Below are positions 24,870 to 36,491 of a DNA stretch of 64,000 bases, piece after piece. The position numbers and the translations under genes are program-made. Origin of the DNA: Gigaspora rosea (lineage: Eukaryota; Glomeromycota; Glomeromycetes; Diversisporales; Gigasporaceae); contig QKWP01001677.1 of NCBI GenBank assembly GCA_003550325.1, forward strand, positions 19,422-83,421, given 5' to 3'. Within the stretch, counting starts at the first letter, position 1, and each line of letters starts with the position of its first letter. The notes below the pieces were generated by a model that saw only the letters and a program-made list of their open reading frames with translations, was not told where the DNA came from and made no database searches.

Positions 24870-25481
24870 TTTTTTTTAACCCTTCAGCTCGATGGCTATT
24901 GGGGCGCATTTGGCGCTCATTTATTAATATTATTGTTTGTGACATGTCGGTCTACATTTCACTATCTATTTTTAACTAGTTACACTAATCTATACCTTTC
25001 TCCAATTGTCCGTTTTTCCCGGCTTCCCTAGCAGGCCAACCATGCCCAGTGCCCCATACCTTGTAGGATCATAGGCAGCTTGAAGGAACTACATACTCCG
25101 CCGGGTCACTATATAGGTCAGCTGTTTGTTATCAACCCAGGAGCCACTTCCATTTTCAGTCGGTGTAGCGTTAGGTTCCTGGCTTCTTGCCTTGACTTTA
25201 TACTTGTTTGTCTTGTTCCTTTTATAGTGGATGGTCCTTATATTTATGATGTTTCTTGTCAGATTTTTTCCTTTTTCTGGATGCTGCATGACCTTGTGGT
25301 TATGTTACACAACACATTGTCGCTGTAGTACTATATCCGGAAACGGGAGATGTTAGACGCCTCATCATAAATCTTTTAATATTCGTGGTCCTAACACGGT
25401 TTTTGTCATCTACTAGACTTGAACCGGCGACCTTGCAAATACAACCCCGGAGCGCTAACCACTGCGCTATCCGACCTAGGG
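24870..25481 (-). mobile_element. tRNA-derived SINE with 13-bp TSD
   Basis: Read on the minus strand, the 5' head at 25481-25400 looks like a tRNA. It has an A box TAGCGCAGTGGTTAG (25469-25455) and a B box GGTTCAAGTC (25425-25416), the spacing expected of an internal RNA polymerase III promoter. An unrelated body of about 520 bp follows, ending in a run of A (poly-T on the plus strand, 24867-24877). The flanks are an exact 13-bp repeat TATTATTCAGTTT (24857-24869, 25482-25494). Head, tail and TSD together indicate retroposition through an RNA copy; the enzyme source (a LINE) is not in the window. Two overlapping ORFs in the body (66 and 82 aa, opposite strands) are not convincing. It is long for a SINE. 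Confidence 0.8.
25416..25469 (-). promoter_or_regulatory. RNA polymerase III internal promoter (A and B boxes)
   Basis: A box at 25469-25455 and B box at 25425-25416 on the minus strand, about 30 bases apart, match the tRNA consensus TRGYNNARNNGG and GWTCRANNC. They would drive transcription of the SINE toward lower coordinates. Confidence 0.7.
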
Positions 25482-25494
25482 TATTATTCAGTTT

Positions 25495-26943
25495 GTATAT
25501 CTTTATAAAATTAATTTTGTAATTATTCTAGTTGATACATTAATACCACTAATTAGGTTTATTAAAAAAAAATGGTATTAAACTAAATTCACTAGTCATA
25601 TAAATAAAAAAAGAGACAAATTTGACAAAAAAAAAATAACAAACACAAAAAATTAATTATTTTATGAACTATTAATCAGAATTATATAATTTTGGTACCT
25701 TTCGATTTGTTTTATTGAGACAAATCGAATATTACCAAAATTATAAAATTTTAATTAATAGTTTATGATATAATTAATTTTTTGTGTATGTTATTTTTTT
25801 TGTCAAATTTATCCCTTTTTTTAGCACCAGGCCCATATTATAAATTCTTGTAAAGCGTTGTTAGTACAATAAATTATATATAGCGAAAGTGTAAATAATA
25901 GAAGAATATAATTTTACTATGAATATAAGTTGCTATATATTAAAAAAAAAGAAAAACCTTATTAGCAAAGTTGCAATCTATATACTACAAAATGGTTGTT
26001 CTTAAATTACTCTATATTTTTATAAAATGCCGTTTTTTCACTCTTTTTTCAAAAATACATTTTACAGAAAGTTTGAAAACTTCAAAAGAATTTTGTAAAA
26101 GAAGGCCCTTTTGAAGGGGTCTCACATTACCTAGAGCATTAGTTTTTTTTATTCTTTATACTGTTTGATTTATTAAAGCTTTAGAAATCTATTTGTTTTA
26201 AGAAATGTTATATGTTGTAACTAAGCCTTGGGAAGAAAATTTTAAAAACATGATTTTGTTGATTTGTGTAATTTATGAAAATCATATGATAAAAAACTAG
26301 ATGTGACATTTTGATCGACTAGTAATTTATATATATGCATATAGTAAAAAAAATCATATTACTTACTTTAAAGCTTAATTTCTTTACAACTAGTAATTCA
26401 ATTTTGCTCAAATTTTAACCATATCTTTATCATATGCACATTAATGCACTTGCATAGTACAAGCTCATAGAACTGCATATTGGTTGCAAAATTATTTAAA
26501 ATATCTTTTTTTTAAAAAAAAATTGTTTTTTTTTCAATACAGTAAATTGTACATGCTTAATTATTAAAATAAAAACAATAAAAATAATATAATAAGTTAG
26601 ATTAAAACAGTATTAAAACCTATTTTATTTGATACTAAAAAATTTTTAATAATTAATCAAGAAAATAAAAATTTTTCCTTAGTGTCAAAATTATGAAATT
26701 TTTTGAGGTACAAATCTTTCTGCACGGCCCATAATAAATAAAATTTCAAAAAAATTTCAGGGGCAATTTTGTAGGAAAAACGGTTTAAAAAATACTTTGA
26801 TGTATACAATAGAAATCGTCTTATAATAATAGTATAATAATTATTTCTATATAAATTGCAGAAATTTTAATTGACCGATATATTGGGTCACGTAATTGCG
26901 GTTACAATAACCACAGTTACAAATCTATTGATTCTACATTTTT
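25495..26943. other. No gene seen: AT-rich intergenic DNA
   Basis: A palindrome at 25680-25765 carries GGTACCTTTCGATTTGT...ACAAATCGAATATTACC, distantly like the modules of the TTA elements. Otherwise I see only A/T-rich sequence downstream of the WD40 gene. Confidence 0.4.
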
Positions 26944-28986
26944 TTACAAAAAAAAAGCAGCACAAAAAAATGCTTTATCCATGATTAGCAGGGATTTACC
27001 GTCCGGGCGCCATCGAACGTTATGCACCTCAAAATTTGCTATTTTTTATAACAAACAATGATATATATAAATTTAAGAAATAATTTAAATAAAAGATAAA
27101 TAAATCTATAGATATAATATAAATATAAAATTGAATTATTACCAATAGGAACTTCAATAATTTCCGTTCCAAGTTCTTGACCACACCAAAAATACAAGTA
27201 TTCGTTCCCGCAACAAATCAAAAGTTGATCTGGCCCAATAGGATTCCAATAAAAGTGTTTTATTGGGCTCAATTGAATGATTAAAGCGACAGGTATTAAA
27301 TGTGGGATATTCCATATCCAGAGGCAATTTGGCATATTATCTTTAAAGCAAAAAAATAAGAATATAAACAGATAATAATGAAATAAAATAAACCAAACAA
27401 ATATTTTTACCATTTCTAGCAGCTATAAAATGACCATTAGAATTAAATTTGCAATATCCCACGCCTAACTTAGGACTTGGTTTCGCTTCAATTAGAATTG
27501 AGGGAACCTCTAAAGGCCCATCGACAAGGTCGTCTGTTACAATGATTTTATTCTGATCAGATTAATTAGTTCAATGCAATTGAAATTAAATAAGATACAT
27601 ACATTTTGATATATTTCGACCGTATTCTTTACTGAATTCATTCACTTCCCTCCATATTTTCTAATAACATATATAATTTGATAAGTAATTTAATCAAAAA
27701 AAATGGATATGCTAAAAAAAAAATTCGATTATTAATAATTTTTACCAATTGATTAGGATTCTTAATTCGACTAGCATGTATGAATTCTATTATTGGTGAC
27801 CAGGTATAATTGTTGAAAAGACGGATCTATATGATAAACCATCATATTTAGGTAGTTCATTTATGAAATAATAAATTATATTTGGTAGATACCTTTTGAT
27901 CGTAACTTCCAACAGCTACTAGTTTACTCGAAGGAGACCACGCGACAGATTTAACACCCAATCCTTCATCATCTATAGAAAAGTTTCCTAGACATTGTCC
28001 ATCCAATGTATAAATCAAAATTTTGTACTACGTAGTAAATCAATGTATTAATGAATATATATATATATGCACGTATATAACATTAAATTATTTTGATAAT
28101 AAATATTATGATAAAGTAATACCCAAATACAATTATCCCACGCCACAATATAATGACCATTTGGTGATAACGCTATGTTGTCTAAGTCTACAGTATCAAC
28201 TTGGAATACCTAATAGTTGATAACAATTCATCATAAAAAATTCGAACAATAAACAATAATATAACTTTTATTATATATTTCAGTATTTGAATTCTTACAT
28301 TTAACAATCTCCAGTCATCAGTATCACATTTATATACACCTATAAAATCTTTACATTCACGACGTTCTGCTAAAATGAACCATGGTGGATCTTCACGAAA
28401 ACAAAACCCTAAAAATAAAAATAAATTATTTGGTATCATGAATATAATTGAATAATCTATCAATTTGGTATCAAATCTTACCTTTATTGTGATATTTTGG
28501 ATCTTGTATATAATAACCATTATTAGTTATTAAAGACCATATCGTTATTCGAAGCTTTGAAAAAATGAACAAATGGAAAGATATTATGCAATATTATGTA
28601 TATTGTTTTTTTTTACAATAATTTTGTTGTAAATATTACAATCTTACCTCAAAATCTGAGAAACACATGATGCTTTTACCATCGAGATTCCATTTTACGT
28701 TCAATAAACCGGCGGGACCTTCCTTTATTAATTTTTTCCATGTAGGATCATATATATCACGAATCATAATATCACCTTTTGTAAGATTTGCAGCTAAAAT
28801 CAAAGAAGAATTTGGCGACCATTCTATACATTGTATGGAGGTAGAATGTTTGAATTCACGCGACACCTTAAGAGTTTCCGCATTACGGATGATAATTATA
28901 TTCTCAATAGCTGTTGCAACGTATTTTAAATCAGGAGAAAACCGACAAAGGTTTGAGGATTGTTTGTATGGCACAGTGAAATTCAT
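26944..28986 (-). CDS. WRAP73: WD40-repeat protein WRAP73 (WDR8) homologue
   Basis: Ten exons join in frame into 432 aa: 28986-28648, 28554-28482, 28408-28299, 28209-28123, 28027-27893, 27826-27746, 27660-27603, 27533-27411, 27340-27143, 27038-26944 (TAA). All nine introns have GT-AG borders and most are 50-110 bp. The start [19 protein letters not shown] and later blocks [42 protein letters not shown] and [11 protein letters not shown] align with animal WRAP73/WDR8 as I remember it (about 460 aa). WD40 repeats run through most of the protein. In animals and fission yeast the protein works with SSX2IP/Msd1 at centrosomes or spindle poles in microtubule anchoring; that role here is inferred from homology. 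The exon 7-8 junction was chosen because the nearer acceptor would create a stop. The last exon ends in FFCAAFFL, slightly shorter than animal forms. Confidence 0.9.
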
Positions 28987-30450
28987 TTATGAAATGTTTT
29001 TTTTTAAAAAAATCAAGTGGTTTATATTCGATATTCGATATGTTTACATGTTAACGCGTTTAATCGTAGAAGATATTTGATTGGTCAAATTTACGATGAT
29101 TCTGCACATGATCGAATCCTTCCGATTGGCTAAGTTTTTATATCAATGTGTTCCTCCTCGCTTGGGTGGGTACTATTCAAGAAATTTGATGGTCTATGGA
29201 GTAGTACGCCGTGCTTGAGTTGCAATTGTAATTACTTGATCACGTTGTAAATACATACCAGATACTCATACTCGACCGAACTCAGATTTCATCCTGTTCT
29301 AAAATAATTTTGTTATTAAAAATTTACAATCAAAATAAATTGTATAGAACAGGTTTTACTGTAGAGTACTGGGGTTTTATTTATGTTGTTTAATAGTATT
29401 ACAAGTCATATTGTAGGAGTCTAATTCTAATAGGTATCAGCCAATCAATTTTCGACACGTGAACTACAAGTAGTCTGGTATTATTAAACTTTGAGCCGAA
29501 ATAGCTTTTTTAAACTTATAAGAAAAATAAAAAATCTATTTTTACAATTGAATTTTGTTTAAAATAGTGGATGGTTTTTGCTGTCCAGTACTGTATATAA
29601 AACGCCAAATTTTTAAATTTTATATAACATTAAATTGATATAAACTTTTTAAAATAAAAGATACTAATTGTTAGATTTGATAGTTTAAATCAAAAAGCTA
29701 ATAAAATATACAAAAAAATTTTTTTTTAATTTTTATTTTTGGTAACAACTGTAGTTTTATCTCAGACAGATTGTTTAGTTTCATCTTAAAAATTTAATTA
29801 ATAAGAAATTCGATTATAAAAAACCACCAAAAGCTGAAGAATCAAGAATGCAAAAAACAAGGTTCACTCCCCGAACAAGACTAGTAAGACATAGCAGGCG
29901 GAATATTTTATTTTTATACTAAAATAGCCCAAAAATCATTTAAAAATACATATTACAATCGGTTCTATATATATTCTAATTCTTCTTATTCACATGTCAA
30001 CGCGACCAATAGTTGTGGTATTTTTTACATACTGTAAATCATGACGTTTTAGTGAAAAATGGTTTGTAAATTTACTGTATTTGTGTTATAACAAGTTGCT
30101 AATATATTAATTAAAATTATAGTTATGGATCAAATGCTTGGAAATTTCGAATATTCACGTGAAGTTGATGATATTGTGCATGTATATATTATATAAATAT
30201 TAGAGATAATGCATATTTCCCTGAATATTTTATGTGACAGAATAAGATAATGCAATTCGGAACCTTGTAAATGCAATCAAATGTTTAACAAATACATAAA
30301 TTCGATAACTAAATTATTCGATATATGACATAATTATCTAACCAAAAACATTTTAACGGGTTAATTTAAAACCTCCATTTATGGCTTTGTGTACCAGCAC
30401 CATATTTCGCAGATAATAGTAATATGGGTCCAGCACATATTCAGAGCAAA

Positions 30451-30814
30451 GTCGCGTCCACCAGTATTCAAATGCATGGTAACTTTATATAAATTTTTAG
30501 GATACTAACTGAATATAGAATACCTAGATTTCTAAATATGGTTTGGTAAACAAACTATGAAACAATGAAAAAAAAAAATCTCTCGAAAAAAAATGCAAAT
30601 AGTGTAAAATTCACAAGGATCTCTGGGAATGTTGCATAATAGTCCAGTGCAAAAAGTCGAGTCCACCAATACAATTTGTTGGGATACTTAACTGAATCTA
30701 GAATACCTAGATTTCTAGATATGGGTTGGTAAACAAACTATGAAACAATGAAGAAAAAAAAACGCCCGAAAAAAATGCAAATAGTGTAAAAATTCACGAG
30801 GATCTCTGGGAATG
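30451..30814. repeat. Tandem duplication of about 160-180 bp
   Basis: Copies at 30451-30631 and 30656-30814 share GTCCACCA, AATACCTAGATTTCTA, TTGGTAAACAAACTATGAAA and GGATCTCTGGGAATG. No ORF. Confidence 0.75.
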
Positions 30815-32059
30815 AATTATTTAGTTGCATAATATTTGACCTTTGAAGAAATTTGATTATAAGTATTGAATTAGCCAAGCGATACATAGCTGATAGAGTC
30901 AGACCAGAAAAAAAAAGGTCTAATATTTGATATGTTAAATGTTTTAATCACTACTTGAAGAATTATATTTAGAAGCAAAATTTTCGAATCATACAAGTAG
31001 TTGTGCAACATTAAAAACAATATAAAACTAGGTAGCTGTCCACAAATATTTGTTCCGCTTTTTATATTTATCACAAAAAATAGTGATATCAAATATTTAT
31101 TACAGTATAATTATCATCACGTAGTTTAAACAGGTTTTTATGTATATTTTTTGTATTATAAAAAAAAAAAATTACGTAAATTTTATTCTTTAATTCTTAA
31201 TCAAAACAGGTAACCTTATACGTAATAGAGCTTTAAAACTAGTAATTATTAACGCCAAAAAAAAAAAAAAAAAAAAACCATAATTTCGAATGCATGCAAA
31301 TGTGTTATTAGCATCTAAGATAGCGCTATTTCTAGTAAATTGCTACAAATAGCTAGCTAGATTATTTTTTTTTTTTGTGCTAAAAAAGGTGCGAAAATTT
31401 TTGGTTCATGCAATAATTATGATTTTTCTTTTTTATTTGAGAAACAATTAGATTCAATGCTCAAATGTTTGCTAGTTCATATCAATAAAAATCGATAAAT
31501 ATTTATAATATTTATATATATCTGCTTTCATGATTATTTAATAGCTGAACATTTTGGTTTATAATAAACTAAAAGGAATTGACGTTAGAAACTCCTATAT
31601 GTGATCATTTTGCATTAAAAAGAATCCTTAATATGCATAATAAATGTTGATAAGCTAAAAAAAATTCAGTAATCATTCAATAACGGTAATAATAATTCAG
31701 TAATAATTCAGTAATTGCATGATTTTTTTTTCAATTTTAAGAAAATTGTCCCTGAGACCCTTATACTTATACAGTAAAACGATACAGATCCAATATATTT
31801 TATGATAAGGAGTGTTTTCCCAGTGACAATCATTTTTTGTTCTCCGAGAAAACATACATAAATTTCTTTGAATGAGATTTTAAAAGATTATTTAGGCTAT
31901 TTTATGTTATTGTTATGCGGATAGGAACAACCGGTGGTCGTGCCTATATGTCTCTCATTATTAGTAAAATAATTTGATTGGCTAAAATATGTACAGCATA
32001 TATATACGTAAAATATAAATAAATTTACAGTATATATATATAGTATATATCTGATATAT

Positions 32060-32230
32060 AAATTTACAGTATATATACTATATATACTATATATACTATA
32101 TATACTATATATACTATATATACTATATATACTATATATACTATATATACTATATACAGTATACTATATATACTATATATATACTATATATACTATATAT
32201 ACTATATATACTATATATATTTATATACAG
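32060..32230. repeat. ACTATATAT microsatellite
   Basis: A near-perfect 9-bp tandem array of ACTATATAT with a few interruptions, about 18 units. It is self-complementary enough to fold. Confidence 0.85.
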
Positions 32231-32241
32231 AATATATATAT

Positions 32242-32525
32242 TTATTGGCCGGAGCGTAGCGACGGACCCTTAATTTCTATGCAAAGTGATACAAAAATTA
32301 CCTTCCTGATGAGCTTCAATTGTAAAAATCTTGACAAATTTTACTTTTTTGATATACTTGCATATATATGATGTAAATCTTATCAGAAATGGAATTTGGA
32401 AATTTTTTGTCTGTCCGCACGCGTGTCTATATTTGTGCTTTAATGTTACCAACATAACGCGTTTGTGTAATATGATGAACATCATATGATGAGCTCCGGA
32501 CATATAATGCTACGCATTAGCCTAG
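32242..32525. mobile_element. Possible Helitron 3' end
   Basis: The tract opens with GGCCGGAGCGTAGCGACGGA, is more GC-rich than its surroundings, and closes with a short hairpin AATGC-TAC-GCATT (32506-32518) followed by CCTAG then T. That resembles the hairpin plus CTRR|T terminus of Helitrons, but the hairpin is short and close to the end. No 5'-TC terminus is seen. A 77-aa ORF on the minus strand here has no recognisable domain. Confidence 0.3.
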
Positions 32526-33660
32526 TATATATTGCATTATATCTTATCGTTATGGCGTGGCACGAAATTTTGGTTAGTGTCATGCCATATGGCATACCAA
32601 AATTTATATCTGTACCAATGAAAAAACTAATAAACAATCTCTAAAAACGTGTACATTAGGTGTTAACTAAATATATAATGTCTAATTGTTTATGCAGATC
32701 TTTTGAAACTATTTAAAATATATATAGTATATATAGTTTAGTTTTAAAAAGATCTTTTATTATTACCAATAAAAAAAGTTTCTTTAATCACGATGATACA
32801 GTGATAGGGTCTTAATTTTCGAAGATCATTATGAAAATTATCTATTATTTTTTTTTTTTATCCTTATAAATGAAATTTATTTATTTGTTTTATTAAATTG
32901 AGTTTTTAATTTCGATGAAATTTCTTATCATTGTCTGTAGAGATACTGTATGTAAAACATTATTTGTTGACATCCAACAATGGACTTTTTATGCAAAAAT
33001 ATTTGTGATACGTATACATAATGCTGTAATGCTACCTATCATATCAGTATTTAACTTTACCAGGAAAATAACTTCATAATAATCGTATTGCCGATTATAT
33101 TATGATTTTTTTTATCACGAGTTTTATGAGTTTATTAAAATGACGTACACTCAACGATTATCTCTAGTTAGTCATGATAAACTAAAAATAACTATAAATT
33201 ACGAAATTTATTATTAATAAACAATAATGAATATATACACCGGTACATCTCAAGGTTCCATGTCCTAGTTGTAAAAAAAGATTCACCAAGTATGGCTAAA
33301 ACGTGAATCAATCAAATTCTAATTAAAAATTTACCTGATTCATTCTAAAAGATAATTCATATAATTAATTAATTTAGAAAGATTTTCACTAAAATAAATT
33401 TCACGTTCAAATTGTCTTGAGAATTTTTATTGACATTTTGATCACGTAATCCAACTCAAAAAAAAAAAAAAAAATTATACAAAAATATACGGTATGTCTA
33501 AAATTACAATTTTTAAATTATGTAATCAAAAATAAAAATATTACAATTACAACGAGAAAATCAATTGCTCGAATAAATTGTAAATTTAAATAAATAGAGA
33601 TGAAATATGAGTTTATGAAAATTGAAATTAATAATATTAAATAATATTAAAAATAATCAA

Positions 33661-34146
33661 TCACCATGGTAAAGATTCTTTACGTTTGACTGGATTCATA
33701 GGTGATAAATTTTCAGTAGAAAAAGACTCATTAGGTGTATTATCAAATGATTCATCACTTGGTCTTCCTGGTGGTAATGTAGCAGAACGAATCATAGTTG
33801 GCATTGAATCAATTGATATCAATGAATCTACAGTAATTTTAAGATTACGCCGTCTGTTAATTTTACTTTCTTCATGATGTGATAGTGCACATTCTATAAA
33901 TATATATATAATTCCAAATTAGTCGTCATTGTTTTTTAAATTCGGATCTTTTTTTTTAAAAAAAATACCTTGTAAATGTGATTTTAAATTCATTGAATAT
34001 GAATAATCCAATGCTGTCCACCCTGAATGGTTTTTAACAGCAAATTGACATCCACGTTCAATTAATACAGTAACAGCCTTTCATAAATTTAATATTATTT
34101 AATATTATTTAATATTATTAATTATTAAATAAAAATAAATTTAAAT

Positions 34147-34177
<31 letters not shown>

Positions 34178-35122
34178 TTACATCGAATCGTTCCCAAGCT
34201 GCCGCACTATTAATTAAAAAAATATATATATATTAAATCAAATTCAAATATTTTGTCAAATTATTTACAAAACATGCTTACTAATGCAGTGCAGTATTTC
34301 CTTCGAAATCAGTTTGATTAATGTCAGCTCCATTTTCAAGTAAAAGCTAGACATATTGGAATTAGTACAATTATATATAAACATATATAATAACATATAT
34401 AACATGTGAAAATAGAGATGTCAATAACCAACTTTGATAGGATCAAGGTTGCCATATTTCGATGCATAAATTAATGCTGTCTGTCCTTGTTTATTGACCA
34501 TATGAATACTATTCGGAAAAAGCGATATATACATTTTCATTATCTATATAAAAAAATGTGTATATATATATATATATATTATATGTATTATATGTATTAT
34601 ATGAATTATATATATGTATTAAAGAATTTAGAAACTTTTAAAAAGAATTTATGAATTCTATTCTTACCTCTATGAAATTATATTGTGAAGCAACCATCAA
34701 TATCGTATTATTATCAAAATCCTTTTTTTTTTTTAAAAAAGTAATCGAGTAATTAATTAGAATATGATCAGAGTAATAAAAAATAAGTAGTATTAAGAAA
34801 CAGACCAACCTACTCTAGAGAGCTCAACCTCTTCGTGTCCGTTATTAAGAAGATATTCTACGACGCGATCATGACCGTAACGAGTAGCATACATCAAAGT
34901 AGTCCTTTGAATTTGATCAAAGAAAAACCTTAGTTTTGAAAATGTATTGTTCAAAATAAAAAAAAAAAACTGAGAAAGATCCGGGAAAGTACACACGTCA
35001 TACCAGCCATTCACTGGATCTGGATTTTGCATATTAGTCTTTGCAATTAACCGTTTAACAAGATGAAGATTCCCTTCACAGGCAGCACGCCGTAGTCGTA
35101 CTCGTGGGTCTTCTACTGGCAT
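33661..35122 (-). CDS. AVO2-like ankyrin-repeat protein (TORC2 subunit family)
   Basis: Eight exons join in frame into 268 aa: 35122-35004, 34904-34814, 34721-34668, 34543-34433, 34346-34282, 34206-34182, 34077-33969, 33893-33661 (TGA). All introns are GT-AG. The N-terminus (PRVRLRRAACEGNLHLVKRL) closely parallels budding-yeast AVO2 (VRLREAIIEGNLLIVKRLL), and the NGW...GH pattern after it also matches. About five ankyrin repeats fill residues 5-190; IKLLLENGADINQTDFEGNT (exons 4-5) is a textbook repeat. A Ser/Thr-rich tail with two PxxP-like stretches ends in KRKESLPW. AVO2 is a non-essential part of TOR complex 2 at the plasma membrane; membership here is inferred. The protein is shorter than yeast AVO2 (about 426 aa), mainly in the tail. 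Ankyrin similarity alone can mislead, so the orthology is probable rather than certain. Confidence 0.8.
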
Positions 35123-35478
35123 ATTAAATATTATATTTGATACTACGTAATCAACAGTGACTTTTTTTTGTGGATATGACGAACGTACAAGTTTTTTGTT
35201 AAAAATTTTTAAAATATTTAAACGTTTAGGTTACATGTTAAATCCGAGCATTTAACTTGTTTGTGGCAGCTGTGTAACGAATAACAAAAGTAAATCAATT
35301 AAACCCATTGGTTTAAATATTATTATATATAAAATTTCACACAGCCATTAAATGTTTTAAAAGTATTAATTTTTCACATTAATAGCCCGAATTTACAAAT
35401 TTTTTTAGAAACAAAAAAAATTTTAGACATTGAAAATGATACTATATAAGTCTTACGTAAAAACTTGAAAACTACCTA
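35123..35478. other. Short intergenic gap between two minus-strand genes
   Basis: 356 bp between the stop of the 220-aa gene and the ATG of the ankyrin gene. It must hold the terminator of the former and the promoter of the latter. It is AT-rich, with no motif I can call. Confidence 0.5.
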
Positions 35479-35687
35479 TCAAATATTATCAACCGTTTTA
35501 TGCTGTATTAATTTGTAAATTTTTCCGGTGATTTTGTGTGCAGATTTTTTATATAAAATACGACTTGTTAATAGTCGAGCACACCAAATTCCCACTGCAA
35601 TCCATAAAGTCATTACGTCTTCAAAGGTAGGTTCATCGGAAGTTTCTGGAATATAATCTAATTATTATTATTATTAAATAAAAATAA

Positions 35688-35726
<39 letters not shown>

Positions 35727-36491
35727 ATTTTATTAGTCTCGTTTCATTTTAGTTTCAAATTTTTAGTTTCATCAATTTTTATTTTTAGTTTCATCATTTC
35801 ATCAATTTTTAAATTTAGGATCAATTTCCGATTCATCGTTTCATTTCCGTTTCAAAATTCATTCTAACAAAATTCATTCTAACAAAAAAAAAAAAAAATG
35901 CTTACCTGTTTCTACAAAAATTTCCGTAAATTCTTCATTTTCTTTATCATAAACAACATTAAGAAATTCTTTTAATGGATCAACATAATTCAATTCAACT
36001 TTATGAGCCACCGCTTTCAATGCCACTATGTTTGGTAAATGATTTTCGCTAGAATCCAATTTTACTGTATGTCTAAGGAATGAATAAAATCTCTTTACAC
36101 CAATTAATTCTTTTTGAATTTGACCAACATGTGCTACATATAATCCATCAACACTAGTAAATTTGTAAATTGGACAATAACATTGATGTTCTTTTGATAA
36201 ATGAATGACTACTTCTTTATCGTTTGTTGGACTAATGAGTGTTAAAATTGCATTTTGAGTTGCATATGGTTCAAGTGACTTTCCTATATACGAAAGATAA
36301 CGTGCAACTAAAAAGAAAAACATTCTTTATTAAATATTACCTTTTTTTTTTTTTTCTTTCCTTACGTATATAATATGTATTTACTTAGTTGACCTACCTC
36401 GAAGACATGCAAAACGATAATATTTTCTTGCAGAGTTATGAATCTCATTGGTAAAATGGGGATCCATGTTCAAAATTGTAGAATAAGACAT
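35479..36491 (-). CDS. Conserved-looking protein of unknown function, 220 aa
   Basis: Three exons join in frame: 36491-36398, 36307-35906 and 35645-35479 (TGA), with GTAGG/GTAAG donors and CAG/TAG acceptors. The start MSYSTILNMDPHFTNEIHNS follows an A-rich leader. The middle exon encodes a mixed alpha/beta-looking region with a Cys pair (QCYCPIYKF, about residue 80) and Lys-rich helices. The last exon has FEDVMTLWIAVGIWCARLLT, an amphipathic or weakly hydrophobic helix not long enough to call a membrane segment with certainty, then a basic tail. No signal peptide, coiled coil or catalytic motif is evident. I do not recognise the family. The clean frame and splicing argue that it is a real, expressed gene. 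Confidence 0.72.

Larger units (their letters stand above)
28987..33660. other. Intergenic region between WRAP73 and the ankyrin gene
   Basis: No coding exon recognised. It contains a tandem duplication (30451-30814), an ACTATATAT microsatellite (about 32070-32225) and a Helitron-like tract (32242-32525). The WRAP73 promoter must lie just above 28986, but I see no decisive core element. Confidence 0.4.

Noticed and set aside
25416..25481. Functional tRNA gene
   Set aside because: A and B boxes are present, but the sequence continues into a retroposed body with poly-A and TSD, and no acceptor stem closes around it.
28667..29080. 137-aa plus-strand ORF opposite WRAP73 exon 1
   Set aside because: Antisense shadow of a conserved coding exon.
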